6,373 nt of DNA from Spirochaeta sp. (lineage in GTDB: Bacteria; Spirochaetota; Spirochaetia; DSM-27196; Alkalispirochaetaceae): NCBI GenBank assembly GCA_027859055.1, contig JAQIBO010000043.1, positions 1 through 6,373 of the forward strand, read 5' to 3'. Positions 6,255 through 6,373 of the stretch are shown here, in pieces. Each line of letters begins with the position of its first letter. Within the stretch, counting starts at the first letter, position 1. Under the pieces are notes generated by a model. That model did not search any database. It saw only the letters and a program-made list of their open reading frames with translations, and was not told the DNA's origin. A program made the translations under genes and the position numbers.

Positions 6255-6373
6255 ATGCAACGAATAATCAACAACCCTGACAACGTCGTAAACGAGATGG
6301 TGAAGGGCTTTTTGAAAGCCCATGCGGACACGGTACAAGCCACGGACAACCCGCGGGTGGTGAAGTACAAGGA
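6255..6373 (+). CDS. dhaK: Dihydroxyacetone kinase subunit DhaK, N-terminal part (cut by the window edge)
   Basis: Only 39 full codons are present. The protein begins MQRIINNPDNVVNEMVKGFL, followed by KAHADTVQATDNPRVVKYK. This fits the DhaK N-terminus (typically M-K-K-I-I-N, then V-x-E-M-x-x-G-F-x-K-A-H), where the first helix precedes the dihydroxyacetone-binding fold. The ATG at 6255 has GGAG (6243-6246) 8 bases upstream. Family knowledge: DhaK binds dihydroxyacetone covalently through a histidine further into the protein, beyond this window, and with DhaL makes dihydroxyacetone phosphate. PTS-linked forms take phosphate from DhaM, while other forms use ATP. Whether dhaL or dhaM follow cannot be seen. 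The neighbour glpK feeds the same triose-phosphate pool. Confidence 0.85.
   Translation, partial: MQRIINNPDNVVNEMVKGFLKAHADTVQATDNPRVVKYK

Overview
The window is a GC-rich bacterial segment (third codon positions of the real genes are strongly G/C) centred on glycerol and dihydroxyacetone use. A divergent intergenic region near 4396-4631 separates a leftward operon from rightward glpK and the beginning of dhaK. The organism is not certain. The best guess is a free-living, GC-rich spirochaete (Spirochaetota). That rests on a secreted protein with a NADase-type glycan-binding (discoidin-like) domain, a family I associate with spirochaetes, and on the style of the DhaK N-terminus. No rRNA or tRNA is present to confirm it.

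Leftward operon (minus strand, 4395 down to 1). First comes a GlpA-like FAD-dependent glycerol-3-phosphate dehydrogenase with a C-terminal BFD-like iron-sulfur domain. It overlaps by one base an FAD/NAD(P)-dependent oxidoreductase, which is followed after 18 bases by a small DUF1667 protein with four conserved cysteines. Together these look like a soluble three-part module that moves electrons from glycerol-3-phosphate to a nicotinamide cofactor or another soluble acceptor. It has no GlpC-like membrane subunit. The last cistron overlaps the DUF1667 gene and encoded an exported discoidin-like protein. It carries an in-frame TAA at 634-636 and a probable frameshift near 82-94, so it is annotated as a pseudogene running off the left edge.

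Divergent regulatory region (4396-4631). It holds a good promoter for the leftward operon (TTGACA, 17-base spacer, TACCCT), a canonical G-quadruplex pattern, a 20-base direct repeat with a 33-base period, and an AT-rich stretch before glpK with only a weak promoter match.

Rightward genes. glpK (499 aa) encodes a complete glycerol kinase. It lacks the histidine that the PTS phosphorylates in Firmicute enzymes and lacks the fructose-1,6-bisphosphate loop of the E. coli enzyme. After 123 bases with a candidate promoter and operator comes the first 39 codons of dhaK, cut by the right edge.

Working together: GlpK makes glycerol-3-phosphate, the leftward module oxidises it to dihydroxyacetone phosphate, and the DhaK system phosphorylates free dihydroxyacetone to the same product, all feeding glycolysis.
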